A stretch of 64,000 nucleotides of DNA from Hemibagrus wyckioides (taxonomy: Eukaryota; Chordata; Actinopteri; Siluriformes; Bagridae). Below the pieces are notes generated by a model that did no database searches, was not told where the DNA came from, and saw only the letters and a program-made list of their open reading frames with translations. A program made the position numbers and the translations under genes. Positions 1 through 11,699 of this stretch are shown piece after piece (position 1 is the stretch's first letter; every line of letters begins with the position of its first letter). The stretch is taken from positions 13,014,336 to 13,078,335 of the forward strand of contig NC_080717.1 of the NCBI RefSeq assembly GCF_019097595.1. Direction: 5' to 3'.

Positions 1-8
1 AGACCTAT

Positions 9-1545
9 GTGTCCATTCTAAAGACTTTGAAGCAAATCTTGAACAATGAAGATACTACTAAAGGAAATTTTCCAGACATTCAAATAGTTCCGGATGCACT
101 GAATCAATCATTGATGGTATGTTTTTACAGCAAAATGACTTCTATTGCAGAAGAAGAAACACGACTCTCTATAATTCTTTATGTTGATGATTTTGAGGTG
201 TGTAACCCACTTGGAACTTCAAGGAAAAAGCACAGAATAACTGCTGTTTATCGGTTTTTGGCAAATTTGTCATCAGAGTTGCAATCTGCATTAACATCAC
301 TACACCTAGCTTTAGTTTGCAAAGCTGCTCATGTAAAACAATTTGGATACAAAACAGTTTTGTAACCTCTCTTGAAAGATCTAGCCTCACTATAACAGGA
401 AGGGATCTTCATTTCCCACATTGGAAAAAATATCAAAGGGACTGTAACCTTGGTGCTTATTCGGTCTGTGGACTAGTTGAAAGTTTTAGTTGGCCATATT
501 TTTGTAGATATTGACTTGGACATTCTTCTGAATACAAAACTCTGGAAGTGTGGAGTGGGGTATTTTTTTTTCCACAGACAAAGACGAAGCATAATTTGCA
601 TGTAAAGACCATGCAGGAAAAAAATAATTTGACACAGTTCTTTGGTTTTAAAATGGTCACGTCCAATGACTGAAAAAAAAAAACCCACTTTCACTTTGTT
701 TCTGGATACCCACCTCTGGATGAAAAAGTCATGAAGTACTTTTTGAAGGGATCATCCCCAGAGAACTTGCCTTGTGTTTTCAGGTTTTTGAAAACTGAAC
801 TCAATCCATTAATTATGCAGTTCCCATACAAAGCCACAGACAAAAATTGCAGACTTCAAGCAGTTCCACAAAAATACATTGATCATATAACTATAGATAG
901 AAATGCACATTAAAAAATTGGGCCCTTATACATTTATTGCCACTCATTGTTGGTTTATGGGTACCTCAAAATGATCCTGCCTGGCAGGTTTTTATGACTT
1001 TAAATAGCATAGTGGAATTAGTAGGTTGCCCCAGTTCACACAGCACAAACTATTGGGTACCCTGATACCACTAAAATATCTAAACATTGTTACAGATTCT
1101 TGGAGCTTTTTTCTGAAGCTCTGACACCCAAGCATCCCTTCTTAGAGCACTATCCTGGTTTGATAGAAGCATTTGGAGTATGGACGGTGCGCTTCTAAGC
1201 CAAACACCAAAAACTCACCACTTCTGTCAAGTGTGCAATTAGCCAATAATGTTACCTACTATGGAACCAAATACACTGCAGGGATGATCATATTCTATGG
1301 CTCTACAGAAGGACTGTCTAATTTTGCTGAGATTGGTTAAATCGCTATCTTGGACAACTGTGTGCATTTCATTGTGAAGTTATTTGATGCCTGGTATGAA
1401 GTGCATTTAAGGTCATTTCAGCTTGAGGACACTGGTAAAATAATCCTCTTGGAGCAGAAAAAACTTGGTGACATGTATCCCTTGGCTGCATATACTGTAC
1501 AGAAAAAAAACATCTAGTTACACTTAAACGATTCATCTGTTGCGA
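9..1545 (+). pseudogene. Decayed transposon-derived coding relic (family unnamed)
   Basis: Plus-strand relic. An open stretch at 9-365 carries DDFEVCNPLGTSRKKH. After a stop, the same protein appears to continue in another frame at about 360-510 (GLVESFSWPYFCRY), then at 690-915, and in short pieces to about 1,540 (WTVR and AKHQK-like near 1,180, LGDMYPLAAYT near 1,470). At least three frame changes and several stops break it. The order of these blocks matches a protein type I remember from many teleost gene predictions that look transposon-derived, but I cannot name the family or give a catalytic role. The 5' part lies outside the window. Confidence 0.5.
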
Positions 1546-1707
1546 ATGTTAGGTATATTAAATAAAAAGTCTTAACCTTAAGAATTATTTGTTTCCTTCT
1601 CAGTTAAGATAAATATTAATACAAAAATAAAATAGACTGTTCAATATGGATACATTAACAAATGGATACATTAAAGTTGATAGTGATTTTTAAACAGTTT
1701 TTATATA

Positions 1708-2830
1708 CACTGATCAGGCATAACGTTATGACCACTGACAGGTGACATGAATAACACTGATTATCTCCTCATCATGGCACCTGTTAGTGGGTGGGATATA
1801 TTAAGCAGCAAGTCCTCAAAGTTGATGTATGAGAAGCAGGAAAAATGGGCAAGTGTAAGGATTTGAGCGAGTTTGGCAAGGGCCTAATTGTGATGTGGAT
1901 CAGAGCATCTCAAAAACTGCAGCTCTTGTGGGGTGTTCCCGGTCTGTACTGGTCAGTATCTATCAAAAGTGGTCCATGGACGGAACAGTAATGAACTGGT
2001 GATAGTGTCATGGGCAAAGGCTCATTGATGCATGTGGGGAGCGAAGGCTGGTGTGTGCCGTCCGATGAGCTACTGTTGCTCAAATTGCTGAAGAATTCTG
2101 GCTCTGATGGGAAGGTGTCAGAATACACAGTGCATTGTTTGTTGCGTATGGGGCTGCCAAAGCGCTGACTAGTCAGGGTGCCCATGCCGACCTCTGTGCA
2201 CCACCAAAAGTGCCAAAAAAGGGCATGCGTGCATCAGAACTGGACCACAGAGCAATGGAAGAAGGTGCCTTGGTCTGATGAATCAAATTTTCTTTTACAT
2301 CACATGGATGGCTGGGTGTGTGTACATCACTTACCTGGGGAACACATGGCACCAAGATGCGCTATGGGAAGAAGGCAAGCTGGCGGAGGTAATATTCTGC
2401 TGGGAAACCTTGGATCCTGCCATCCATGTGGATGTTACTTTGACATGTACCACCTACCTAAGCATTATTGCAGACCATGTACACCCTTTCATGGAAACAG
2501 TATTCCCTGATGGCTGTAGCCTCTTTTAGCAGGATAATGTGCCATGTCACAAAGCAAAAACGGTTCAGGAAAGGTTTGATGAATTTAAGGTGTTGACTTG
2601 GCCTCCAGTTTCCCCAGATCTTAATCCAATTGAGCATCTGTGGGATGTGTTGAACAAACAAGTCTGATCCATGGAGTCCCAACCTAGAGGACTTAAAGGA
2701 TCTGCTGCTAACATCTTGGTGTCAGATACCACAGCACACCTTCAGGGATCTAGAGAAGTACATGTTTCGACCATACCAGTGGTGTTTTGGAAGCAAAAGG
2801 GAGACTAGCACAATATTAGGCAGGTGGTCA
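1708..2830 (+). mobile_element. Tc1/mariner-like element, type A, degenerate, 3' end truncated
   Basis: The left end starts after a TA with the typical fish sequence CACTGATCAGGCATAAC. The right end stops at a GGTGGTCAT motif without completing the matching inverted repeat. Inside is a broken transposase with WSDES near 2,270 (first catalytic Asp), QDNVPCHKA near 2,530 just after a TAG stop (second Asp), and [12 protein letters not shown] near 2,615-2,650 (catalytic Glu). The frame is interrupted several times, so it cannot move by itself. A second copy of the same type lies at about 27,835-28,262. Confidence 0.8.
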
Positions 2831-2889
2831 TCTAAAAGCTTGTCCTGTGATTTCAGTGAACTTGTGTCTATGTTTATGTTCTTTTCAGA

Positions 2890-3223
2890 ATGTCAGCGAT
2901 GGAGTCGAAGCACAGAGTAATATTCAGTCAGTGGATTGAGAAATTGGTTCTATCATGTGGAACCTACTGTTGCAGAGCTAGAGAAAGCTGTAAAAGAGAC
3001 CTTTGCAATTGTTAAGGATTTCAGCCTCCAATATTTTGACACAGAATTCAAGGATTACTTCACTCTTATTCTAAGTGACCAAATTAAACACAAAGACACT
3101 ATAAAGGTTGTTGAGACTGCCCCAGTTGTTCTCAACCTTTTTACAGGGGATGTGTCACGTGACGGTGGCCTCCACAAGGCAAGATCAGACCCAAAGTGCA
3201 GGGATAGCAGCCAGTCGGGATAA
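2890..3223 (+). pseudogene. Fragment of an uncharacterised coding exon, N-terminal domain
   Basis: An ATG at 2,890 directly follows a splice-acceptor-like TTCTTTTCAG. The first codons (MSAMESKHRVIF) run into a frameshift near 2,960, and the frame then continues as an open stretch at 2,936-3,223 (ETFAIVKDFSLQYFDTEF and TIKVVETAPVV). The pattern of a short beta-rich domain resembles the N-terminus of repeated teleost proteins of unknown function. I see no catalytic motif. It is probably an exon relic of a transposon-derived gene, perhaps related to the relic at the start of the window, but that link is a guess. Confidence 0.3.
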
Positions 3224-3229
3224 AAGTAA

Positions 3230-3770
3230 TTTAAAAAAATTCCATAAAATTCTCCCTCGCTCGATTCTGACATTTAACAAAAGCAAAAAATATGTTAATA
3301 TTTATTGATCTAAAACATAAAAAGTTTACTCTGATTTAATGTTTTACAGTAAAGAAAAAAAAGTTTTTGTGTTTTTTTCTGAAGTGTATGTAAATATCTG
3401 GTTTCAACTGTACTTTATTTTTTAAAAATAAACAGAAACATACACGGAAACACTGTGGAAAAACTCAACACAAAATAAAAGCCAGAGAACAGAAGAGGCA
3501 CACAATAACGACGAGGACTCAGTGAAAACAAACGCAAGAGAACCCATATAAATAGGGAAGGTAATAATTGAAACACGAGGGACAGATGTGCAGAGGCGGG
3601 AACTGGCTAAGGGTCGGGTGGGGCAAACACATGAGAAAACAAAACAAAAGTCCATGGAAATCAAACAATTGTTGAGCAGTCCTGTTCTTTTAACCCCATT
3701 TTCATATGTTGCCACCATACAGTCTCTCTAACATGCTCTCATATTAAGCAATTTCAATCATTCCATCAAC
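3230..3770. other. AT-rich stretch without a recognisable gene
   Basis: No supported gene. The 3,420-3,720 part is A-rich on the plus strand and has the texture of LTR or leader sequence in fish retroelements (runs such as AAAACAAAACAAAAG), but no terminal repeat or target duplication can be shown. Confidence 0.4.
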
Positions 3771-3778
3771 CCAATCTC
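3771..3778. repeat. Target-site duplication CCAATCTC, left copy
   Basis: Exact 8-bp match to 6,243-6,250, flanking the hAT-type ends. Confidence 0.85.
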
Positions 3779-4569
3779 CAGAGGTGGACAGTAAAGAAGT
3801 ACATTTACTTGAGTACTGTACTTAAGTACACTTTTTGAGTATCTGTACTCTACTTGAGTATTATTTTTTCTGGATACTTTTTACTTTAACTTCACTACAT
3901 TTTAAAGACAAATACTCTACTTTTTACTCCACTACATTTCTGTCCAGGTCATTGAGTAGAAAGTAGTTACATTAATCATAGGATGATTTTTTTCACTCTT
4001 GTAGCATCACGTGTTGTAAAGTTCAGTGGTTTTCCATAATTTTTTGAACTCAATTGCTCAATTGATCAGTTGCTGACAAAATGGACAAAGATATGCTTTG
4101 TATATTATACACCACCAATGCATTGGTAATGATGTTAGTTAACACACAAAAACGTACGCTGTGTCCAAATCCTCATACTATGTGTCCTAAATAGTATTCA
4201 AAAATAGAATTAGTATGCCCCAAATCGTATTATACTGAAAAGAGTATTCCAAAAATTCCTGGATGGTCTGCTACTTCCGGTAGAAATTCAAAGTGCAGAA
4301 CAATGTACACTCTAACGGGTAATATTGCCCACAACGCATTGCCCACAGGAGGGAGGAGCCTGGACAATGGTGTAAATGCATATTAAAACGGTGTAAATGA
4401 ATTGTGGAAATATATATAACTCTTTGTTAAAACAGTGTTGCTGTTGGGTGGTTGTACAGCTACAGTTGTGTAGCTGGGTTTTAAAGCAGATTAGATTTTT
4501 TTTTCCTGACCAGTCTTCATTTACAGACCATTAGATTGAAATGTGCATGAGTGGATACACATAGATGTG

Positions 4570-6003
4570 TACAGGTACATCTCAAAATTTAGAATATCAT
4601 GAAAAAGGTCAATATTTTTTGTCACTCAGTTCAGAAAGTTAAACCCATATATTATATAGATTCATTACACATGAGAGTGAAATATTTCAAGCCTTTATTT
4701 CCTGAAATTGTGATGATTATGGCTTACAGATAAGGAAAATTCCAAAATTCTGTGTCTCAGAGAATTAGAATATTGTGAAAAAGTTCAATATTGGAAAGTC
4801 ATGGTGTCACACCCTAATCAGCTAATTACCTCAAAAGACCTGCAAAGGTTTCCTGAGCTTTTAAATGGTCTCTCAGTCTGGGTCAGTAGACTACACATTC
4901 ATGGGGAAGACTGCTGACTTGACAGTTGTCCAGAAGACAGTCATTGACACCCTCCACATGGAGGGTAAGCCACAAAAGGTAATTGCTAAAGAAGCTGGTT
5001 GTTCACAGAGTGCTGTATCCAAGCATATTCATAGAAAGTTGAGTGGAAGGAAAAAGTGTGGTAGGAGAAGGTGCACCAGCAAAAGGGATAACCGCAGCCT
5101 TGAGAGGATTGTCAGGCAAAATCCATTCAAGAATTTGGGGGAGCTTCAGACGAATCCTAGATATGGCCTACAAATATCGCATTCCTCGTGTCAAGCCACT
5201 CCTGAACCAGAGACAACGTCAGAAGCGTCTTACCTGGGCTGTGGAGAAAAAGAACTGGACTGTTGCTCAGTGGTCCAAAGTCCTCTTTTCAGATGAAAGT
5301 AAGTTTTGCATTTCATTTGGAAATCAAGGTCCCAGAGTCTGGAGTAAGAGTGGAGAGGCACTGAATCCATGTTGCTTGAAGTCCAGTATGAAGTTTCCAC
5401 AGTCACTGATGATTTGGGCTGCCATGTCATCTGCTGGTGTTGGTCCAATGTGTTTTCTGAAGTCCACAGTCAACGCAGCCAACTACCAGGAAATCTTAGA
5501 GCACTTCATGCTTCCTTCTGCTGACAAACTTTATGGAGATGCTGATTTCATTTTCCAGCAGGACTTGGCACCTGCCCACACTGCTAAAGGTACCATAAGC
5601 TGGTTCAATGACCATGGTGTTACTGTGCTTGATTGGCCAGCAAACTTGCCTGACCTGAACCCCATAGAGAATCTATGGGGTATTGTCAAGAGGAAGATGA
5701 GAGACACCAAACCCAACAATGCAGATGACCTGAAGGCCGCTATCAAAGCGACCTGGGCTTCCATTTCACCTGAGCAGTGCCACAGACTGATTGCCTCCAT
5801 GCCACACCGCATTGATGCAGTAATTCATGCAAAAGGCCCAACCAAGTATTGAGTGCATAGAAACGAACATACTTTTCAGAAGTCTGACATTTCTCTTTGA
5901 AATATCCTTTTTTATTGATCTTATGTAATATTCTAATTTTCTGAGATACAGAATTTTGGGTTTTCCTTATCTGTAAGCCATAATCATCACAATTTCAAGA
6001 AAT
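4570..6003 (+). mobile_element. Tc1-like element nested in the hAT element
   Basis: The left end follows a TA at 4,570-4,571 and carries two related blocks of about 30 bp (outer AGAATATCATGAAAAAGG, inner AGAATATTGTGAAAAAG), the IR/DR arrangement of long Tc1 ends. The right side has the inner inverted block (TATTCTAATTTTCTGAGA near 5,930-5,945) and the start of the long repeat, but stops near 6,003, so the outer right repeat is missing. It encodes a near-complete transposase broken by one internal deletion. Confidence 0.85.
4865..5852 (+). pseudogene. Tc1-type transposase broken by one frameshifting deletion
   Basis: DDE transposase that would cut and paste its own element at TA sites. The N-terminal part (frame of 4,865-5,150) has a helix-turn-helix region (VIAKEAGCSQSAVSKH). 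The catalytic part lies in a second frame (5,150-5,852), with the first Asp in FSDES (5,292-5,294), the second Asp in FQQDLAPAHT (5,562-5,564), and the Glu in LNPIENLWG (5,667-5,669). There are 34 residues between the second Asp and the Glu, so DD34E. The frame change sits near 5,148, where family knowledge suggests a short internal segment between the DNA-binding and catalytic parts is gone. The C-terminus is intact, so the copy died by a single event. Confidence 0.85.
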
Positions 6004-6242
6004 AAGGTTGCTAGGTTGCTACAAAAGGTACTGTAAGTATTGCATACAACAATGCAACAATAATAAAACAATGCGTTGACATTTACTTTTGATACTTAAG
6101 TACTTTTAAAAACAAGAACTTCTGTACTTTTACTTAAGTAAAAATCTGTCTTTACAACTTTTACTTGTAATGGAGTAATGTTTGACCAGTAGTATTTGTA
6201 CTTTCACTCAAGTAAGGAAGTTGTGTACTTCGTCCACCTCTG

Positions 6243-6250
6243 CCAATCTC
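6243..6250. repeat. Target-site duplication CCAATCTC, right copy
   Basis: Exact 8-bp match to 3,771-3,778. Confidence 0.85.
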
Positions 6251-6519
6251 TTAGATCTGGGGTTTGGGGGCATTTTCATTTATGTAAAATCATCCTTGCA
6301 GCTGTGATACAACTAATCTTAATAAATGGAAATGCATTTTTCACTATGTTGGGTACCACTGATCTTCAAGAAGGCATAGTTGTGGTTCCACAGGTAACTT
6401 CAAGCTCAACCACTCTTCAAGTACACTTAGAATTTTATAACAGAAAGGGTAAACTATCCCCACAGCATATGCAGATAAATACCCTCTTCTTCCTTTCATT
6501 TCCAACATAAATTATTTCC
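6251..6519. other. No recognisable gene
   Basis: Unique-looking AT-rich sequence between the hAT element and the L1-type LINE. I see no supported coding feature. Confidence 0.4.
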
Positions 6520-6926
6520 AGTTATCCCCATCCTGTGAAGTCTAGATGGTGTATAATAATATCTATGTACTATTTTGTAATGAATGAATTCCCCCTATCT
6601 TTCCTTATATTTTCACGCACATTAGATAAGATATCCAGCCAATCTTTATCATGAATATTAATTCCTAGACCATATTGCCATATTATTTTCAGGTTATCAC
6701 AAGTATTTGTCAGACTAAGCATTACTTTATAACATTTAGAAGCAGTCTGTGCTTTACATGGCAAAATTTACTTGACTAATCATATTGTATATTTTAAATA
6801 ATTCAGAGTATGACAGAAAAATTCCATTTTCATATAGATCACCAATTACATTCACCCCTTTAAGCTGCCATTGTTTTCAAAACACCTCTGCCTTGCCAAT
6901 ACGGATTTCAAGATTTGTCCACAATG

Positions 6927-8010
6927 CAGTGGTGGGCCGTCAGGGCCAGCAAGACCTTCTCTGCTGGTCTAAACAGCAGTGATCTGAATCACTAACTTGC
7001 ATTTTAATATATTTAATATATTTTTCCATGAATTTGTATTAGATTATTTCCAATAGTCTATTCTCTACATTTCATAGCTTTTCTTTTGATTGCACTGCTT
7101 CCAAAAGTGTAGATTTATGATAAGAGTATTTATCCAATCATATTTCAGCCAGTGGCTGACATCATGTGTTTCCAGAGTGAAAATCTGCCTTAAGGCCTTC
7201 AGAATCAATAGTGCAGGTGCCCGTAGCTTAAAATTAGTGAAAGTGAAATTGTTACCTTAACCAATCAGATTTTGAGCCATCTAGCAGGCATACGATTATG
7301 TCAGCAATTTCCCGTCCTTTGACTGGATAATTGGAGTAGTCAAAGGCAGCAAACCGCACATATACATTGTTTCTATATTCACTGCGTCTCATTTCAGATG
7401 CTGCGTCCTCCGGAGATTGCAGTTTGCAAAACTGACTATTCCTTGTGAGGTGTGAAATACTGTAGCTAAATTTCTTTTTTACTTTGTTATTTAAGGGTTG
7501 ATTAGTATCTATTGCCGTGGCATCCAGGGGCGGTTCTAGAATTTTCATTTAAGGGGGGCTCAGTATAATAGTAAAAAATAAATAAATAAGTAAAATAAAT
7601 GTTTGACTAATATGGTAGGATGTTAAACTTATTGCAGCATTCCACTGTATTGCATAGATGTGTATAACATTTGAGTACTGAACAAACCAAATACGAGTCT
7701 TCCTGATCACACACACACACACACTTGTCCTCTGATCCTCGCTCTGCGATGCCGCGGTCTGTGGATTGAAGAACGTGCTGAAAGAAGGGAAGAGCCGAAG
7801 TCTGCCACTGTTTTCATATGAAATTTAAAGGGGACTGAGGCGATCACGAATTTGTGTAGAGTTTATGGAGAATCACAGGAATTTTAGGAGGGCTGAGTAG
7901 AAAATGGTCTAGCGCCACCAATGGTGGCGTCATAATGATGGTATAGAGATGGATTAATTCAGGAAGGACACCAGTGAAGGCCTAGGTGTGAAATGCATGA
8001 CCCACCACTG
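6927..8010. mobile_element. Non-autonomous hAT-like element with 8-bp target duplication
   Basis: The ends are CAGTGGTGGG at 6,927 and CCCACCACTG ending at 8,010. The flanking sequence CCACAATG is repeated exactly at 6,919-6,926 and 8,011-8,018. Length is 1,084 bp. The host sequence on both sides is minus-strand L1, so it inserted into the LINE. The longest internal open frame (7,252-7,548, minus) crosses the boundary of a second nested repeat and is not credible as a gene. A short (CA)n tract lies at about 7,707-7,723. Confidence 0.8.
7525..7923. mobile_element. Short MITE nested inside the hAT-like element
   Basis: The left end is CAGGGGCGGTTCTAGAATTT. The right end, read in reverse, gives a related GGCGCTAGACCATTTT. 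The flanks are GTGGCATC (7,517-7,524) and GTGGCGTC (7,924-7,931), matching at 7 of 8 positions. The interior is AT-rich and non-coding, with an ACACAC tract. It fits a hAT-derived MITE, though the right terminus is worn, so the exact border is uncertain. Confidence 0.5.
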
Positions 8011-9221
8011 CCACAATGATGCCTGACTGTCTATAATGCAAAGTCTTGCACAGTTTGTGAATTTTGTTCCAGAAATGTCTTGAGTGTATTGTCACTGGAT
8101 TTGAGTCCAATTTAGCTCCAGAGAGAAAGAATTAGAAAGAATACTAATATGGTGAAACAGTGAGGCCAGTTTACATTCTATTTTGATCCAGTCCAAATCA
8201 GAATCTGCCTCACACCAATGTTAGCCAATTTAACCATTTCATAAGAGAGATACATTCTCGTGTCTGGTAATCCAAGGCCCTCCTTATCTCTTGGGGAAGT
8301 CAACTTGCTTATTTTAATACGGGGTGTTTTTCCTTCCCACAGAAAGTCTTTGATAATTTTTGATAGTTTTGATACTTTTGACGATAGGGTCTGGAACATT
8401 CATAGGTATCATCTTAGATACAGTATACAATGTAATTAAACTATGAAGCAATAACCATTTTGACAATATTCACTTTCTCCCTGTGTTTCAGCTGTTCCCA
8501 TTTATCCAGATTATTTTATCTTTTACAACAGTGGCTAGTAATTTAATGCCATTATATCCTCTAAATGTGTTATTTTAACCCCAAGGTACTTCATACCCTT
8601 TGGAATCCTTTTGAAGCCAAAATGGGTCACTGGGTCACTGGGTTGGCATAGCCTCAGATTTTTCCCAGTTTATTTTGTATCCTGAAACACCGGAATATAA
8701 TTGAATAACCCTCATTAATGGAGGTAGAGATTTGAGAGGGTCAAAAACATCATCCACATATAACATTAACTTGTGTTCTATCCCATTTTCCACCCCCCTC
8801 CACTATGCTCTGATCATAATGGTCAGAGGTTCTCAAACTATTGTAAATAATAAAGGGGACAATGGGTATCCTTGGCGAGTTCCTCTTTAAAAAAAAAAAA
8901 GTCATGCCATTCGTCATCATTCATCTCCAACCATGTAGCACCTTACAGTCCACATTAATAAGACTTACTGGTCTATAATTGGCAAGATCAGTTAAATATC
9001 AAACGCCTCTTTATAGACTTCTGTTAATATTGGGACCAATATATCAACATGCATTTTGCAGTATTCTATTGGAAATCTGTCTGCCCCCGGTGATTTGCAA
9101 GATTTCATAGAGGAAATTGCAACCTTGACCTCTTCTTGAGTAATGGGGATATCTAGAGATTCTGACTCTGATATTTCTAGTTTAGGTAACTTTGATATAT
9201 TCTGAATATATCTTGGCATGT

Positions 9222-9638
9222 TCTGTCCTGGGCTGACTCTGGCCCTTGGCTGACTGTATGACACCTATGTATTGACTGTATTGACTGTATGTGTTTGTTT
9301 ATGACCTCATCTTATTACTGTGATATCCTTTGTTTTGTCCTAGAAATTCTTTCTCTTCTGTTTTGAGAACATGTGCTGAACACAGACACTCAGTGACAGT
9401 TCCGTCTTACGTATCTTAGATAGGCCTTTTCATAGTAAACTCACAAAACTGCCAGTGAACAGGCCAATCACCACGTCTGTTTCTGCTGATGTCTTTTTAT
9501 TTACCTATAGATAATAATGAAGAATATAACTTTCTTCTGTATAAATACTCCCTGTTTATCTCATTAAATTTCAAAGAGTTTTGCTATTCAATCACTGTCT
9601 CTGTGTGGTTCTTTGGCTTTATATTAGAAAAAAAAATT
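9222..9638 (+). mobile_element. LTR-like insert inside the L1-type LINE
   Basis: This about 410-bp stretch separates two minus-strand L1 pieces that read into each other with only a few residues missing. It has a TATAAATACTCCC box near 9,540 and an ATTAAA signal near 9,563, with a TG-rich start, as in a solo LTR. I could not identify a target duplication, so the borders and the class are provisional. Confidence 0.4.
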
Positions 9639-9819
9639 TCAGTTTCTCTTCATCCAAACTACCTGAAGATGTATACAATTGCTTATTGTACTTCTGAAAA
9701 AATTTTGTTTCCCTTGACAGTGATACCATAGTATCTCCTTTATTAATGGCTGTAATAATGTTAGTTGCATTTTGTTGTTTTAATTGTCTGGTAAGGAGCT
9801 TGAGCTTCTTAAAAAATAA

Positions 9820-11690
9820 AAGTAATGTGAATTTAAATTGAATCTACATTTCCAAACTAAATTACTAAATTGTCAAATTCAACCGAAATTAATGAGTGTA
9901 CTTTCATACTTGACTCCTTGTGGTTAGGCTTAATCTTCTAAAATGCATACATATTTTCAACTTACCAAATTCTGTAGTATGGGTTGAAGTTGCACAAAAC
10001 GCATAAAGAAATGTGTTTTGAAAAGATATTGTCAGCAATCACAGACATTTGCATTCGCACGGGATTAGATTTCTCAGAGGACCACCATGTTGGAAACTGT
10101 AGGAAAATTGCTCTGGAATTTTTACAGAGACTGTGTGAAAAAAACACAGACTTAGCAGATTAAAATCACAGAGCATGTCTGAGAAACACGAATTTCTCAA
10201 ACCTCCCCTGGTAAAACTAGTCCCGTCTGAATGGTGCTATAGCAACATTAACAATATACATTTTGTGCAAGTGAACTGGATGCCCTGTCTGTGTGTAAGC
10301 TGGCCTTAAGCATGCAGTCCCACTGCAAAAAGCATGCACTCCTATAAAATTTGAGTGTTTTGTAGTTAGATAAGATTAACATTAATTATTACATCGTTAA
10401 CCAACCGTTGATGATTCAACCACTGGCATTTAAATTTCATTAATATAAGTAGGGAACTTGGCATAATAGTCTTAATGACTTAGAAAGTCAGCCGTTTTTG
10501 AAAATAGTTTTGAGCTAGCTAGCTAACGTTAGCAAACACACCTGCCAAATACATTCTACAAAGTAGTTGTTCCTAACCCACAGCATACATGCATGATTTG
10601 TGTTAGCATACAAAAGACACATTTACTTCAACAATTATATACATTTGTCTTCTTAACTTGTGTAAATGAAGTTCTTTTGCAGTACACAAAGTTCCCTTTC
10701 CAAGCAAGATAAAACTGTAATGGCGGCCAGCAGATTCTGGTTCAGACCGAGCTGGTGCTATGTCATGAGGTCACGTGACAAGGCCCTTTAGTTTGAAGTA
10801 GAAATGGGCTTTAAGGAAATGGGTTACACACAATTTTAACCAAGGGAGGTGCTGTTTGCTTTTAAGCAAAGTAAAAATAACAGATTCCGATAAGAAATCA
10901 AAATTTTCTATCAGACTAATGAAGAAACATACTTTAGATCAATGACACAGCAGTTTTACTTTTTCAGTGTAGATTAGGAGCCATATAAAACAAACTCAAA
11001 CTCAAATTCTGTCCTTCTAATAACAAATATGTCTATTCCCATATCTCTCTTTTCCTGGGGCTGTACACACACACACACACACACAGAGCATTAGTTAGCA
11101 ACCACCATCAAATTTTTAACTTAGTATCTTATTTTAATGGTTGTTTCTAAAAGTTCAGTTTATGAGCATTTGCAGCAAATAAAATAAGATTACATGAGAT
11201 TTATTTTTGATTACATCAAAAATAAAATGAAAGAAAAACAAAAAACAATCCTTATGTGTGTACATTGCAGAGGGACTTATAATCAGAATTATACAAGTAC
11301 ATAGTGTGAAATCATCTGTTATGTGAAATATAGGTCTAATTGAATCACCACATAAACTTTAGTGACCTACCGCTGTGAACTCGTGTGCAGACTGGGAAGA
11401 AGCTAAGTGCACTAACTCCCCAAATCAGCATGGTTGTCAGATACACACAAGAAATTCAAATATGGTCATGTCAAGTGGAATCACAAAATACTGTGCTAAA
11501 AGCTGTAGTGGACATTTTAACAAGTAACATAGATAAACAAGTAACCCTTTAGGAACTCTGCTGTGTGTGTGTGGATAGGAAGATATTAAAAAGGTGGCTG
11601 TCAGTACCAGAAGTGACTCTACTCATGGAATGCAAGAACATCGTATATCTTGTCTTTCTATATGCTATAGCTACTTTTATGGAAGTGAGA
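9820..11690. other. 1.9-kb intergenic stretch, repeats of unknown class
   Basis: No supported gene. The 9,980-10,260 part has the texture of a non-autonomous repeat. 10,515-10,535 holds GCTAGCTAGCTAACGTTAGC, a palindrome-rich motif. A (CA)n microsatellite is at about 11,066-11,087. Nothing else can be named. Confidence 0.4.
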
Positions 11691-11699
11691 TATACCATT

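Larger units (their letters stand above)
3779..6242. mobile_element. hAT-type element with 8-bp target duplication
   Basis: The ends are CAGAGGTGGAC at 3,779 and its inverse GTCCACCTCTG ending at 6,242. Subterminal regions on both sides are rich in ACTTGAGTA and ACTTAAGTA motifs. An identical 8-bp sequence, CCAATCTC, flanks the element at 3,771-3,778 and 6,243-6,250, which is the hAT signature. No hAT transposase is visible, so this is a non-autonomous or internally deleted copy. Its interior is enlarged by a nested Tc1-like element at about 4,570-6,003. Confidence 0.85.
6520..9815 (-). mobile_element. L1-type LINE, minus strand, broken and interrupted
   Basis: Minus-strand pieces appear in the correct order for a LINE ORF2. 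9,815-9,640 has a pre-RT segment (TRQLKQQNATNIITAI, then QLYTSSGSLDEEK). 9,220-8,992 has the RT start (EEVKVAISSMKSCKSPGAD). 8,990-8,400 is a decayed RT core. 8,399-8,178 has the post-RT region (DFLWEGKTPRIKISKL). 6,764-6,570 is the C-terminus. Two insertions split it: about 9,222-9,638 (LTR-like) and 6,927-8,010 (hAT-like). No endonuclease domain is visible, which suggests a 5' truncated copy. The KSPGAD and WxGKxPR motifs fit the L1 group of fish. Confidence 0.7.

Noticed and set aside
7252..7548. 98-codon minus-strand frame as a gene
   Set aside because: It crosses the border of a nested MITE and has no motif or support.
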